Below, in pieces: positions 23,144 to 34,456 of a stretch of 64,000 bases of DNA. The notes below the pieces were generated by a model that saw only the letters and a list, made by a program, of their open reading frames with translations, ran no database searches and had not been told where the DNA came from. Source of the DNA: Naematelia aurantialba. Taxonomy: Eukaryota > Basidiomycota > Tremellomycetes > Tremellales > Naemateliaceae. Made by a program: the position numbers and the translations under genes. Within the stretch, counting starts at the first letter, position 1, and each line of letters begins with the position of its first letter. Where the stretch lies: contig JAKFAO010000004.1 in the NCBI GenBank assembly GCA_021527695.1, positions 1,095,001 through 1,159,000 on the forward strand, read 5' to 3'.

Positions 23144-23217
23144 ACGACGCCAGCTGCACTACGACGACAGGTGCACTGTGACACCAGGTGCACAGTGACC
23201 CCAGCTGCACTGTGACG
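23144..23217. repeat. 17-bp tandem repeat with CAGCTG/CAGGTG cores
   Basis: Four adjacent 17-nt units (23144, 23161, 23178, 23195), for example ACGACGCCAGCTGCACT and GTGACACCAGGTGCACA, plus a partial fifth. Each unit contains an E-box-like CANNTG. Confidence 0.85.
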
Positions 23218-26200
23218 CACCGCCCACGCTCCCGCTGATCAGTGAACGAGCGACGTCGGCTCTGCACTTTAAACACTGATAAGCATTACTCGGACTGAGA
23301 GCATCCCGTCACGGCGTCTCGGCAAGCAGCGGCTGCACTGCCGTCTACGCGTCTCATATCGTCCATATCATATCATGTCGTCCATATCATATCTGCAGCG
23401 GCTAGAGACGCAGTGAGGCGGTGCCGGGTGCTGTGAGTACCTGATGGCTGGATCCGCGAGATCTCACTCTCCCACCCACTCTTCCCACCCACTGCCACTG
23501 CCACCCTCACTCTCACTTCACTCCCACTCCACTCTCCCTCTACTCCCACTCCACACTCACTCCCACTTCTCTCGTTGCGAGCGTATGACGCCATACTACG
23601 GGACAGGGGGAGGCTAGCTGCCACATAAATGAGATCTAGAGGCACGGGTATGGCGCCGTCTCGACGGTATGGTACATCTCCTCCGCCCGCTGCCGTCCGC
23701 CCTTGGCCGTGGTAGAGCTGTTACTACATGCCACAATGCCCCCGTGTGGTGGAGCACCTGCAGATTAGGACAAGGGCTTCATCAGGTACTGCAACAGGGC
23801 CACATAATAGCCTGCAACAGGGCTTGCACAACAGTACCACCGGCCTAAATCAGCTGCGCAGAACGGCGGGACGGCATGGGAAAGCGCGTCGCCTGCCTTA
23901 CTAGCCTTGTGGCATCTCGCTGGCGGAACCTCTGCCGATCACGACGAACCCCAGACAATGCCAGGGATACGCCCGGACCCTTTGCTGTTTGATCGAGAGC
24001 CCCTGGCTCTGGACCGCCATACGCCACACTGTCAGCAATCCCAGGGTTGGTTCCTCCGAAGATCGCGGCCTGGGCCTGGACAGACAGACAGGCACCGCAC
24101 GCGCTACGCGGATTAATTACTGGATCAAGCGCATCAAGCGCATTAATACCAGCTGCCCACCACGGCCTGCGACCCGACGTTCGGGGTACTACCGCTGCAT
24201 CCCGAGGCCGACTGGTGTGGTTCCATGGTACGATTCTCACGGGGGAGAGCTAGTTGAATGTAAACCCCCAAGCGCGGGATCTGCCCCACAAGTGCCTACA
24301 GAGCGGAGCTCTGTGCTGCGTTGCGCTTCTGGTTAGGTCAGGCAGCGGGCGGCGCTCCCGACTTGTGGATCCTCAACGCCTGGAGCAGTCCCTGTCGTCC
24401 AGGGGACATGGTGGACCAGCGTTATCCGATCAGGTCCCGTCTTTCCGCAACGGGCATGACCGCCAAGCCAGCGAAGGGGCCGAAAAGATTGCAATGCTCG
24501 GGATAAAGAGATGCTGTTCCTCGATATTCCCGTTTCCACGCTGGCAGTTCGCGCCGTTGTGCGGATCTCCGTTCTTCTTGGAGAGGGAGTCCATTCCTGA
24601 TTGCTCTTCAGGGCACTCATGCAGCCGGGGACCGGGTCAACATGTGGGTGGACGGGTGGAGAGCCGGGCTGTCGGTGGCTGGCCTCGGGAAGGACAAGGT
24701 CAAGGGTTCCGACTGGACGAGGGGTTTGGGGTCCAGTGTGCTCAGCAGAGGCGGCGGGGGCCAAAGCGGGAAGAGAGGCGAGGGGCGAACGCACGGGATG
24801 GCGCAAGTCTTGCTCCTGGTTTGTTCAATGGAAAGTCGGCCGTGGCGTCGCAGGGTACACCAACGCACTGCCCAGCGACGCTCTCCCCCGATGACCATCA
24901 GGCACTGCCATGCTTGTCCGCGCTCGCGTCAAACCCTGAGAGGGCCTCGTCGTACATGGCGGTGAAATCCTTTTCTTTTTTTTTTTTCTTGCTCGCTTCG
25001 GCAAGCCGACAGAGCAGAGCCACACTGCCCAGGGGAGCAAGGGGGGATCCAATAGGGGTGTCTTTGGTCTGGGCTGCTTTGCCCATTGAAGCGGTACAGC
25101 CAGCCAGAGCTGGTGTGAACCCGGCTGGCCGCCATTTCTGCCGTTTCCTACTTGCACCTCGTACCGTGACTCGTCGCTATCGTCGGAAGGGCCGCCCCAC
25201 CTTGGCTCTCTATACATTCTTGAGCTGTTGAAAAGCTAGACATCCCATCGGGCCAGACAGCGTCAAGCGGGAAACGCCGTCAAGCGTCTCACCCGACCGA
25301 AAAAAGGACACAGCGACCTTACCTCGACCAAGAGATCGCAGCGCCAGTCCAAGACGCCAGTCGAGCTGCGCTTTCTCCACAACATATATCCCAGTCGAAG
25401 TGTGGTCTTGGGACGTCGGGATTTGGGATTAGGAGACTCGTAGTCTTTGTTCACACCCCAGCGACGGGACCGAAACGTGGATAGATAGTAGAGCCGAAAA
25501 AGTACCGGCGGGACCAAGGACAATCGAGTGCAAGTGGGGATACGGCGGGATCTGGGAAAGTTTGGCGTCAACTGTGCTATCGATACACAGCTCTCCCACC
25601 TCGCCTCGCACTTACACAGCCGCTCGCTGCGCGGCCAGACGAGGACAAAACGGCGAGACGGCCCCAGCTCGACCAGCGCTGTCAAAGAAACCGCGTCGCA
25701 CGGTTCCTTCACCTTGCACACCCACCAACCTCACCACCTCGTCCATTCGCAGCGACGTCCGTTCCGACCTCGATCCCGCGAGGATCGGTTCTCTGTGTCT
25801 TTGGAGCATCGCCCCAAACCACTAGTACGAGGACAAGATCCGGATTTCCGCAAAGACCAAGGCTTACCCCTGGCGTTTGAGAGTTTCTTGACGAGGGTCG
25901 ACTGCCTTTGGACAGAGTCTGGGCCACCCTCCCTCATCGACCGCCTCGAGGTCGGCCGCGGTGCCTGCGGCGTTCACACCTCTCGTCGTCACACCCTCCC
26001 CCCTCCCCTTTGCTGCTTGCTCCTTCGCAACAGCAATTCACCCGGCTCTGTCCCCCTTTGGCTTTCCACCTTGATCGGGCATAGACCACTCTACAATTCT
26101 TGCAATTTTTTGCCTCTCCCCCCCCCGCCATCCTTCCACTCGACATCGATCACTTTAGTCCCCCCCTTCATCGATACCTGTGCGAGTCAAAGTGTGTGCG

Positions 26201-26358
26201 CGCAAGAGAGAAAAAGCGAGTGAGAGAGTGATCTCACGGGTCAGATTGAACGAGCTGTGCAGCCCGTCGAGGTCCAGTGAGTGTTACGTTTTGAGCTACA
26301 GGGAAGCACGAGCAGCTGCAGGGAGCACGAGTCCGAGCACCATCACACCTCACCTCAC

Positions 26359-26373
26359 CATGCGGTCATCGTG
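26359..26373 (+). promoter_or_regulatory. Short upstream ORF in the Medusa-like leader
   Basis: ATG CGG TCA TCG TGA, four codons, preceded by CTCACC, a reasonable initiation context. It lies about 590 nt upstream of the main ATG chosen here. Whether it is in the mature leader depends on the unmapped transcription start. Confidence 0.35.
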
Positions 26374-26945
26374 ATTTAACGAAAACTCGCTCGTGTGGCA
26401 ATCCCAATCCCGACATTCTTGTTGATCCTGTCCTGTCTTGGCCCCCTATGCCATGGGCCATGCGCCGACATGTCCCTTGCCCTTCCGGCCGCCCGGCGCT
26501 TTCGCCTCCGTGTGCCAAGGGCGACGTTGCGCTGACATCCTTTTCTCCAGCCTCGACGTCTTCGGCAAACTGTCGTCCACACCGCCTCTCCCCCCGATCG
26601 CACTTCGAGGCGTCGGCAACGCCTACATATCTACCTCGCCCACCACCTCGTCGCGAGCCTCCTCACAGCAGTACGCAGGCGGTTACCCAGATCCAGGGGC
26701 CTGTGGCCTCAAGGAGGACGTGTGGTTGTCCGGCCCTGGAAGCTCCCCGCCATCCCCTTCCACGTGTGTATCTTCTCTCTTCCTTCCTTCCTTCCTGCTT
26801 CTCCGCCTCTCTACCTTTCCTCCCCTACCCCTTGTCTCTTACTGGTGCTCCCTCGCTCTCCTTTTCACCGTCTTGCTCGATCGAGTCTCACCCTGCGACG
26901 ACCTTGACCGCCCGCCGTCTCTTGCCCTCCCCTCCGCTCTGCGCG

Positions 26946-29900
26946 ATGTATCATATGCTCACCCCACGCAGCATAGGATCTACGAGCGATTCTCAGACCG
27001 GGGGGGACTACTTCCCCCCGTCGTCTGAGAGCACGGGCGAGGCAGACGACAGCTTTGGCCGCGCACGATCGGCATCCCAACCCTCGTCCTTTCGCCGACA
27101 CAACCTTTCTCTCAACATCAGCGCCCTCCCACTGCAAAACATCCAGCTGACATCACCGTCTTCTCTTGCGTCCAGCAGTGCGCCATTCACCGATTCCTTT
27201 TCCTACAACTCGACCGGCTACTCGACCGACTACTTTCAGTTTGACGACGCATCTCTCCCTTCTGCCGGAGCAGGCGACTCGGGCACCGACACCTTTCCGC
27301 TCGGGAACCAGCAATTCGGCTACCGCCTCCCTGCGTCGCAGCCGTCCAGCCCTGTGCGCAGCATCTATCCGCCCGGAGGAGCACCCTTCAACTTCCAGCC
27401 AGGTAGACAGCGCGGCGCTACATTCAGCGGCGGCTCCTTCTCTCCCTACGAGCAATTTGCCGGTGGACCGCTCTTCCAACTATCCCAGCCTCCATCGGCA
27501 ATCCCCTCGCATTTCTCTCTGTCCTCCGTCCAGGGACAGTCGCCGCTCAACTCGCCACTCAACGGCTCTCCAGTCATCAACCAATCTCCCGCGGATCTCG
27601 CCGAGCACAGTTACTTTGCCAAGGCGGTTCAGGCGCACCTCAATGCCGGTCTGGGCGTCGATGTGTCGATGGAAGACGTGTCGACGCCAACCCCGGGCCA
27701 ACCAAATCCCTTACTCTCCCCAGCTGCTCCGATAATCCCTCGGAGAGCATCCCAGACCGCCGTGACAGAGATGTCGGGAGAGATGGCGGAGAAGCTCGTG
27801 TTGATGGACCAGTGAGCCGAATCTGATTTTCGTCGTGGCTCTCAGTGGCTGAACTGTTCAGGATGATGGCGACGGTGCAAAATGCCAAGGCGGCGCTGTT
27901 GCGGGGCCGCGAGGGCGAAGCTTCCATTAACCTTGGGCAGATTAGCAACCAGCTCGAAGTCGCCAGCGAGTTGGGTGTGGCTCCGACTCCCACCCCCAGA
28001 GAAGGTTCGACACCCAGCTCACAGGGGATCTCGCCCATTGCGCCATTCCAGGCATCGCCAATTGCGCCTACCATGATTGGGTCCACCATCCAACCGAGCA
28101 TCCTGCAGACTCCGAGTTCCTCTCAGACGACGTCGATCACACAACCAATGCCGGTCGCGCCGTCCGGGCTCCTTCCTTCCCTCCCGGTGGACGGACTTCG
28201 ACGACCATCTCCTTCGGCTATAAGTACTGCCGGCAACCTGGCGACTCCATATGCACGCCCCGAGGTCGCCACTGCCGACTTTGCTAATCCTCCATCAGGC
28301 TTGCAGCCACCGCCACTTGTCCATTCGCATTCTTTCCCCAACGGACATCAGCTCCCAAGTCAGCTGCATGGTGCGACTCCCACCACACCAGTGCTACCGT
28401 CGCCTTCCTTCACGGCCTCCCTAGGCATTGCGCACGCTCCTCTAGTCTCATCTCCTCTTGCGACCATGCCTGTCTCGCGTCCGCCTAGCCCGCCGCGGCC
28501 ATATCCTATCCCCGAGCAGCCATGGTTGGAGACTGCAGTGATGGAACCTGCTCGAGCTCCTGATACGTCTATGGTCAGGCGGCCAAGCGATGGGCGACCC
28601 GACGGTCGACCTATCATCAACCGTTCGCGCAGCGCTTCGGTCAACAAGTGGACTGTGGGCACAATGACGCCTAATGTCCCTCCATCAGCTTGGCACTCCC
28701 GGCACGCCTCGCCCGACGAAGACGAGGACTCCGACAAGGAAAGCGAAGATGAAAGTTCGCGCAGGACGAAACGTCGACGCAGTTCTGCTACGAAAGACGA
28801 CGCGCCGGACATGATGAATTCCACAGCGGCGCCGATGATTTCAGACGATATCCGAAGGCAGCTGGATCAGATCTTCGAGGAGTTCCTCAGTCGTGTCTGT
28901 TCAGATTGTCAGTGTTGAAACTACTGCTGATCTGGTGCTGATTCGTCACAGTGGAAGCGGTGGACAGTAAAGGTGAAAAACTGCATCAAGTGCTCATGCC
29001 CAAGAAAATGGCCCGGCTTGATGAGTCTACCGACTATCGGCCGTTCAAGTTCCGCATCCAAGCTTTCACAAATGCCTTTCACGAGGATGTGAGCAATCTG
29101 CAGTCAATATGAGCGGACGTCGCTGACCAAGTATCAGCTGCAAGCGCGAGGAATCACAGAAGAGACCATGTCAATCAAGAAGGTCAAGACGTATCTGTGG
29201 CACCAAGATCTCATTTCGCGATTCAACGCCGACGGAAAGAAAGCAAAGAGCAAGGGAAACCATATCTGGAACGTTGACGCAAAGAAGCTGCCAAGTGGCG
29301 GTTGGGTGTTCCGGCCGTTCCAAAGGCGGATCAATGGGACCCCGACCTCGTTCGCGTGAGCTGCTAGGAATTGATACATGATCATCAGCTGACGAGCACA
29401 GCATCGTCCATCAAAAGTACGAGTGGGAGCCAAAGATCTGGGACCCCCAGGCTGCCTCGGAAACGCTCCGACCGAGCTTCCGATCTCCGCCGGGAACCCT
29501 TCCGCCTTGGCTGAATTGGGAGGATGGGCAGAAGCTCGTCGGCATACCGACTGAGCCGTCCGCACCTGTTCAGATCACCACGATCGCCGATGTAAGCTTT
29601 GCCCATCAGAGAGTTTCATCACAAGTGCTGATTGTGACAGTTCTATGATGCTGGCAATAACAAATGCTCGCTTGATATGACCTTTACGGTACAAGCGGTC
29701 CTGCAGCATCATTATCCAAACGATCCGTAAGTGTGCCTTACTTGAGCTTCGGACGCCACTCAGACGACTCGTAGTATGGCTGCGGTGTACCAAGCACAGC
29801 TACAAGCGCAGGCGCAACAGGCACAGCAAGCGGCATACGGAGTACCCTGGCCTGGGCCAGAGTATGGCGACCCACAAGCAATGGGAGGCTTGTTACCGAT

Positions 29901-30047
29901 GAGTCAGCTCGCCCAGCAAGGGTATGTGCACTTGACGCCGGTTTGCTATACTTGCGCTGTGCTGACACTAGAAGCATGCCGTATGGCAGCCTGCCACCTG
30001 GCATGTACGTCCAACCTGGTTTGGGCAGCATGCCGGGGTATCAGTGA
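26946..30047 (+). CDS. medA: Medusa-family (MedA/Acr1/Ren1/Med1) developmental regulator
   Basis: Nuclear regulator of conidial or hyphal development and adhesion in ascomycetes, with a homologue (Med1) in Ustilago. Exons: 26946-27811, 27862-28907, 28952-29088, 29138-29355, 29402-29591, 29641-29726, 29775-29921, 29972-30047; 921 aa. The N-terminal two thirds are Ser/Pro/Gln-rich and disordered, with an acidic-basic KESEDESSRRTKRRRS stretch (possible NLS). The conserved C-terminal block is the diagnostic part: HQVLMPKKMARLDES, YRPFKFRIQAFTNAFHED, FNADGKKAKSKGNHIWNVDA, KKLPSGGWVFRPFQRRI, then LPPWLNWEDGQKLVGIPTEP. The protein ends with a Gln/Ala-rich tail. Start uncertain: an ATG at 26453 with exon 26453-26763 spliced to 26972 also keeps frame, and the sequence between is a pyrimidine tract like other long introns here. 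Confidence 0.82.
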
Positions 30048-31196
30048 TCCCCGTCACACTGCCACTCCATCCTCAGTCTCAGAAAACAAGCTTGCGTTAG
30101 CGCAGGAGATACCCGTTTCGAAATGGAATACCGCGGGCAAACTTATTGTATAACATGGCCAAGTCGGGCCATTGAAGAAGAAATCAAAGAACAAAGAAGT
30201 GTTAGCTGGAAGTCCTGCACCCCGCGGAATGACGGGAAAAATACCATTCATATTCAGCTTTTGGGATCGTGACCTCTCCTTTGTCGTCCGCTGGAGCGGG
30301 ACGCGGCTGGGGATTTGCTACCTACCGTCGTATTCACCGATCTATCGATTTCCCTTGTTGATTGTCCGGTAATATCGAGTCGAAGGCGAGAGAAAAAGGG
30401 AGGTGAAGGAGTGGGAGTGGCGCAAAGCGAAGTGGAGAGGTGGGGCGATGGGGAGATGGGAAGGTGAGATAGGTGAGAGAAGATGGTAGATGGGATGCGC
30501 ACGCAGTACTCTTCTTTAGTTGGATCCGCCCCGCCGGTCGAGGTAGATATGGGGATGGCGCGGGCATGTCGCTCGGTGGTGTGCAGTTGTACAAGCCGAG
30601 AGGACATGTATCGGTGCAACAGCGCATGTTTGACTGCATACTGTACTGTCGTTTGGAGCCAGCACTTGGTAGGCAGCAATACTGGCCGCGCCGCGCCGTC
30701 CAGGACGGAGATGGCAGTGTCTGGGTGATCTGCTCGTCTGCCGGTGTAGCTGGCTGAACAGTCATGCTCTTCTTACTAGTCATCCTCTTCTCACTAGTCT
30801 TCATCTTCATACTAGTCATCCTCTTCCTAGTCTTCATCTTCCCTTTAGCCGTCCTCTTCGTACGCGTCTTTCCCTCTTACTAGATGTTCTCGCCTTACGG
30901 GTGGTACTCGTCTTGCGGGGCACTCATATGACTAGTCATGCTAGTGGTACTCGGCATACCCGCCTTGACCACCTTACTCGTCCAGCTAGTCTGGCTCCTT
31001 GGCGCTTGTTCCTCCCCTCATCCTCCGCGGTGATGATGGCCGAACCCGCTCTTCCGACTCTCTGCTTCCTGCTCCCTGCCTCCTGCCCCTGCTCGTCAAT
31101 CTTACTGCTCCCCTGATCCTCCTCGATGATGACCGCACTCGATTCGCGCTTCCGTCTCTCTGCCTCCTCCGGCTCCCGGGTCCTTGCTCTTACCCC
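30048..31196. other. Intergenic between convergent Medusa-like and MFS genes
   Basis: 1.15 kb without a supported gene. A G/A-rich stretch lies at about 30380-30480, and an 18-bp ACTAGT-containing tandem repeat at 30775-30846. Open frames in this region are products of the repeats. Confidence 0.55.
30775..30846. repeat. 18-bp tandem repeat beginning ACTAGT
   Basis: Units start at 30775, 30793 and 30811 (for example ACTAGTCATCCTCTTCTC), with a fourth degenerate copy carrying a small deletion. ACTAGT or CTAGT recurs less regularly to about 30990. Confidence 0.8.
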
Positions 31197-33806
31197 CTAC
31201 TCGTCCTCCTCTTCCTCCTCGATGATGACTGCACTGGAATTCGTTCTCCCAACCGCCCGCGACTGCCCCTCGGGCTCATCTGGAAGCTTTATACCGCGTT
31301 TCGAGAATGACCAAACGCGGTACGCCAGCGTCATGGACGATACCACTCCGAGCACGAGCAGCGTGATGTTGACAGGTTTGAAGGAGCCGTGCAGCGGGCC
31401 TTTGGTGAGTATATCTACAGTGCATCAGTCGTCCTCCTCAGCTGAGAGTCGCCCTCGTTCCAGCCCAAGGTTTAGGCTGTGAGCGGTACGACAGTTCACA
31501 GGCACCGCAGCTTCGAGAGACTCGGGCGCAATCAAGTGCCCGCCTTGGACCCCGCGTCGTGTGTTTGTGACTGATGTAATGATGGTGGTAGGGGCAGTAG
31601 AGGCGGTAGATACGTACCGAGTGGGGTGAGAATCAAGCCGAACAGCCCGGAGAGTGTCATCGCGAGTCCTACTCGCGCATCAGCTTGTCACAGTGTGCTT
31701 TCAGGTGGTAAGATGATTAGGCTGTCTTGTCGTATGCGACTTGCTGACTGACCGTAAACAGTGCCAAATGTCTTGAAGCTAGAGTCGGAGTCAGCGTCAT
31801 CACCACAAATTAGCGAATCTCAGTAGATCCAGACTCACCCAAATACCTTTGCTGCGTAGTCGCTATAGAACGCTGTAAGCCAAGCACGCTCACGCCCAAC
31901 GTCCCCAGCCCGTCTGGAAAACACATACGAAACGGCAGTGTAGAACAGTGGGCGAAAGACCACCAGCATCCCGATACCGATGAGCTGGGGAACCGTTGAT
32001 GGTGTCAGAGTCAGCGTGCCGAATAACAGGCCCAGCCCAGCCATGACGAACACCACGTCCAGCGTCGGACGAGTATCAAGTAGCCAGCCGATAAGTGGTA
32101 TACCTGCGCCACGCCGCCGAATCAACACTGTACCGGGCTCGCTATCTCATACACCACTCACTCAGAAGGCCGCCGAGAGGGAGGAGAAAGATGAATGCTG
32201 GAAGAACAGTTCAGCCATAGCCGTCTGCTGGTGGGACGGAAGTGCGACTTGCCGTCTGTCAGTTTGTCGGCTAGGTCCGCGGCTCCGGTGAAGTATATGA
32301 GCTGGGTGTTGACGGTCGTCAGATACCAGTTGATCCGAGTCCTGCACTGGTCAACTCCATACGCCACCTCGACACGGTATCTGCACGAGCTCCAATACTC
32401 ACATGTGAACGATGATCATAAACTCCATTGCCCTAGATTTTTTTCGTCAGTGCGCAGATCGGGGGGGCAGGGGCCGGACGCACCACCACCAGCCCGACGT
32501 AATTTGCTCCGCCACGGGTTTGCCAAACATGACTCCGACAATCCCCTCATCCTTCCCACTGGCCACTAGGACCTCCTTGGCCTCCTCGTCGTCTGCATCG
32601 TCGGGGATATCATACGCCACGCGGGAGAACGTGCTGGACATTCGGCGCGACATGGATCGGCCAGAGAGGCGGGAAAAGGTCGAGTCGTTGTGCATTGAGG
32701 ATAGAGCGGGACGAGGTGCTATAGGCGTCTCGTCGTCTGTTGCCTGTGTGTGACCGAGGCGGGAGTATATTTCAGGCGGACCAAACGTGATCTGCTGAAG
32801 GATCAAGCTAAGCATGTCAGCTGAGCAACTACGCTGTGGGAATTATAGCTGGTTGCCTGACGCTCACAGGGTAGGGATCGCTGTGTAGCACAGGAAGAAT
32901 GTCTTCCTGAGGGAGGTCAGTGTTGCTCTCGTTTTACCAACTCAGCTCGGATGGACGTACACACTTGGGCTGCCGCCGGCCGCGAAATATCCTACCTTGT
33001 AGAAGCAGAGGGGGAGCGAAGACGCATCGAATGCGCCGGTTATGGCTCCAAGAATAAGGCCAGATCGAGCGGGAAACGCATTCGACACTGCAGATAAGCT
33101 TGGTCGACATCGATCGTGTAACCAGCAGTAACGACAAGCTCACGATGGAACTGAGAGAGGAACATTGCGGGAGCGCCGAGCGCCATGAGAATGTAACCGC
33201 TATATCGTCAGATTTTTCGCTTGGGGTAACGACTAACAGGAGATAAGTGTCCATGTCTAGTAACGATCAGCATGTGATTCTTTACAAGTGCAGTCGGATC
33301 TGACTCACAAGGCCTCACGACGCCCAAAGAGAAAGTGATACATCCCCCGCCAAACAAGACGCCGCCGACGATCGAAGCTATGCGTGGCCCTACGATATCG
33401 AGGAACCCGCCCATCGGCAGCGCGGCGACCTTGGACGTCAGCGAGTGGTGCTCCTTCCAAGATACTCACATTATTAGCGCTAGCGGCCACAATGAACAGC
33501 ATGTTCAGGCGAGTGTCCTGTTCCTTGCATACCGCTTGCCCGGGCTTGCATAGATGGTGATAGACCCCTTGGTCAAGTAGAATAGGCTTCAGCGCAGCGA
33601 ACCCTTTACATGGTCAGTGAATCTGCGCTTTTGTCCTTCATAAGCAAAGCAGCAGCGCACCGAAGACGAGACCAGCTATGGTGAAGCTACATTCAAAGAG
33701 AAGAATCAGCTGATCCGCAGTGCGGCGAAGAGGAGACGCACCAGAAGATGATACTGGCGGCTATCTGGGCTATGCGCTTGGCTTTCGAAATTTGGTCAGG
33801 AATCAT
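31197..33806 (-). CDS. MFS transporter, SLC43/FMP42-like
   Basis: Multi-pass major facilitator protein; SLC43 relatives carry neutral amino acids, and yeast Fmp42 is uncharacterised. First exons, phased: 33742-33806, 33661-33686, 33470-33603, 33309-33429, 33238-33256, 33144-33199; more follow. Membrane segments read IAQIAASIIFWCFTIAGLVF, NMLFIVAASANNVAALPMGG, IVGGVLFGGGCITFSLGVV, YILMALGAPAMFLSQF, SGLILGAITGAFDASSLPL. The family-typical GFAALKPILLDQGVYHHLC follows TM1, and LDIVGPRIAS fits the MFS loop 2-3 signature. A long cytoplasmic loop (LSSMHNDSTFSRLSGRSMSR) is Ser/Arg-rich. The later half shows VFVMAGLGLLFGTLTL and NITLLVLGVVSSMTLAYRVW, and a short acidic C-terminus ends IIEEEEDE. Several exons are very small (26 and 19 nt). 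Substrate is unknown. Confidence 0.82.
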
Positions 33807-34456
33807 CGCGGCAGTGGACAACGTAGTAGTAACCCCCCTGGATGTCCAATATACATATGTGGTCGATCAACTCCACAATCCTGGGTGTCTACAAATCTTC
33901 AGAGACGAGTGCTGAGTGGCTCTCTTATGCCGATAAGATAGGGTTACGGGGAGGGACACCTCCACTTGGTCCGGGGGAATAGAGGGGAGGGTCGAATAAA
34001 TAACACAGTAGAACGGAAGCAAAAAGACCAGGGGGAGAAGAGGGTCGCGGCTCAGTTGGAAGCGTCTCTTTCAAGGACTCCAAAGAGCGTCCGACCGTCT
34101 CTCACTCGATACTCTCAGCTACGAGGGCAGGCTCAACCAGCGGCGATCAAGAACAGCAGTCCCCTGTGGGGATATCGACACGTCTAGCGCCGTCTTGGCT
34201 GCTTGTGCTCTGACCACACCAGCGAAGACTCGACTTTTAGCCGTCTGGCATCGAACACATAACTTGCCTAGATCCTCGTTCCTACCCTGACTACCGAAAC
34301 GCATCTCCACGACCGACATTCACTGTTTCGTGCAATCCCGTACCAGAAGCTATCACAAATCGCACATCCACACGAGTGGACGTCTCCCCACTGTGCTCGT
34401 AGTGTGGCTATCCTTCTCACTCTGTCCTCCTTTCTTCCTTCCTTCCCTACTCGACC
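33807..34456. promoter_or_regulatory. Divergent MFS / SAD1 promoter region
   Basis: 650 bp between divergent ATGs. The 60 nt before the SAD1 ATG are C/T-rich with CCTTCCTTCC. I see no other gene or clear motif. Confidence 0.4.

Larger units (their letters stand above)
22498..26945. other. Gene-poor 4.4-kb stretch and long 5' region of the Medusa-like gene
   Basis: No well-supported gene. It holds a 17-bp tandem repeat (23144-23217), CCCACT-rich sequence around 23460-23570, and a T12 run near 24968. Several long open frames in 23.8-25.2 kb look random: no family resemblance and simple composition. A minus-strand frame ending at 23636-23638 resembles a C-terminal exon (see findings). From about 25.6 kb onward the plus strand becomes C/T-rich and probably forms the leader of the downstream gene, with a short uORF at 26359 and a pyrimidine tract at 26764-26971. 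Confidence 0.5.

Noticed and set aside
23845..25231. Long open frames on both strands (up to about 325 codons)
   Set aside because: No recognisable family, no consistent splice context, composition of random GC-rich sequence; the longest lacks an ATG at its 5' end.
27995..28010. B-box-like GGTTCGACACC
   Set aside because: It lies in the Medusa-like coding sequence with no tRNA fold around it.
30254..30837. Minus-strand open frames in the Medusa/MFS interval
   Set aside because: Composed of the 18-bp repeat and simple sequence; no exon structure.
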